This document shows positions 63,270 to 64,000 of a stretch of DNA of 64,000 bases, in pieces. The notes beneath the pieces were generated by a model, which worked only from the letters and a program-made list of their open reading frames with translations, was not told where the DNA came from and searched no databases. The DNA is from Nelumbo lutea. Its lineage: Eukaryota > Streptophyta > Magnoliopsida > Proteales > Nelumbonaceae. Made by a program: the position numbers and the translations under genes. The stretch is taken from contig JAKGHH010000003.1 in the NCBI GenBank assembly GCA_022828595.1, forward strand, positions 13,144,934 to 13,208,933, given 5' to 3'. Position 1 is the stretch's first letter. Each line of letters opens with the position of its first letter.

Positions 63270-63600
63270 AAACCGTACAATGGGAATGCACAAAACAGCT
63301 TTACAGTATAGTTCAACCTATAAGCAACCTATCCTTAAAAAAAATAAAAAAGTGTAATGTTACAAAGAATTTCTTTAAATTTTTGGGTAAACTACAGATA
63401 GGTACCCTGTACTTTGGGAATAGTGATAGAAAGGTACCCTGAACTTTCAAATGCAACACTTGAGTACCCCAAACTTCTAGAAATAGACATCCTGGTCCAA
63501 TGCCATTAACCCATGTTACTATGTGCAGCAAAATTACCAAAATGGCCATATATATTTTGAACATTTGTCTAGCTTTATCTCAAGCAACAATAAGAACAAC
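63270..63600. other. PI4K alpha upstream intron: nothing certain
   Basis: The stretch 63,380-63,560 (GGTAAACTACAGATAGGTACCCTGTACTTTGGGAATAG-like start, cut here to its first bases GGTAAACTACAGATAGG) resembles a MULE-type terminal region but I found no second end inside the window. Confidence 0.3.
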
Positions 63601-63604
63601 TATA

Positions 63605-64000
63605 TTTTTTTTTTATCAATAACGATGAATTGAATTAAGATAATGAAAATTACAAAGGGAGCTAAACAATCTTAACTCCCAAGTACAACCAGTGAACACC
63701 AAAAGCAAAACAATTACAACACAACCCAAAAAATAGAGTTTCTGTTCACCCCTTGCCTAGCTAGACCATCTGCCATTGAGTTTGCACTTCTCTTTACCCA
63801 TGTGCATTGAATTTCAATGTCCTTAGTCAGCCACTTAAATTTTCTCTTTTCATTGTTGTAATTCCAGAGCCTAGAGTTATCCTCTTTTAGCCAGTTCACC
63901 ACAACCTCAAAATCTCCTTCTATGATCAACTTATTAATATGCATATCCTTGACCCTTTGTACCCCTTCAAGAGTTGCTAGTATCTCAGCCCTCAAGGAAT
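63605..64000 (-). pseudogene. LINE RNase H end, runs off the window
   Basis: 'MRAEILATLEGVQRVKDMHI', 'LIIEGDFEVVVNWLKEDNSR' (GDS to GDF) and '[20 protein letters not shown]'. The tail is the T-run 63,605-63,613. Closest in wording to the RNase H of the 14.3-21.2 kb LINE, so the same subfamily. Confidence 0.8.

Overview
This window is nuclear DNA from a flowering plant. The evidence is two spliced genes with GT-AG introns, Ty1-copia elements primed by initiator-Met tRNA sites, L1-type LINEs with a C-terminal RNase H, tRNA-derived SINEs, and hAT, PIF/Harbinger and Mutator-like elements. I cannot name the species. Long, transposon-filled introns suggest a repeat-rich genome.

Two host genes lie head to tail on the minus strand. 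(1) 58,672-35,048: the C-terminal third (12 exons, 668 residues, stop included) of a phosphatidylinositol 4-kinase alpha, with the helical PIK region and the whole catalytic domain. Its 5' exons lie beyond position 64,000 or were not recognised. (2) 29,968-13,534: the first five exons (172 residues) of a P4-type phospholipid-transporting ATPase resembling plant ALA3. The rest lies before position 1. All exon joins are phase-consistent and open, so both genes look intact where visible. Both act on membrane lipids (PI4P synthesis; lipid flipping), but nothing here shows joint regulation.

Layout: 1-3,473 LINE ORF1 and RNase H scraps, an LTR-like insertion and a truncated hAT MITE. 3,474-11,395 two consecutive degraded plus-strand copia elements (A, B). 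11,405-12,501 a LINE 3' end. 13,534-29,968 ALA3 exons with introns holding a nearly complete 7-kb minus-strand LINE (14,295-21,236), an LTR-like insertion splitting another LINE, further LINE ends, a copia gag scrap, a PIF/Harbinger MITE and a perfect hairpin. 30-31.1 kb ALA3 upstream region and a hAT MITE. 31,319-32,888 a Mutator-like element carrying a piece of a BEL1-like homeobox gene (a Pack-MULE). 32.9-35.0 kb unassigned spacer. 35.0-58.7 kb PI4K exons, with introns holding four hAT MITEs, SINEs, LINE ends, a copia element with two LTRs but no gag or integrase (49,593-51,618) and a 4 x 603-bp tandem array (55,318-57,729). 58.7-64 kb a copia element with two LTRs (60,034-63,269) and a LINE RNase H end.

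Intron sizes are bimodal: eight are 83-196 bp, the others 1.8-10.2 kb or more, and the long ones hold essentially all recognised transposons. The most interesting signals are the Pack-MULE with its homeobox-gene fragment, the exact-period 603-bp array inside the PI4K gene, and a set of non-autonomous DNA elements with readable target-site duplications.
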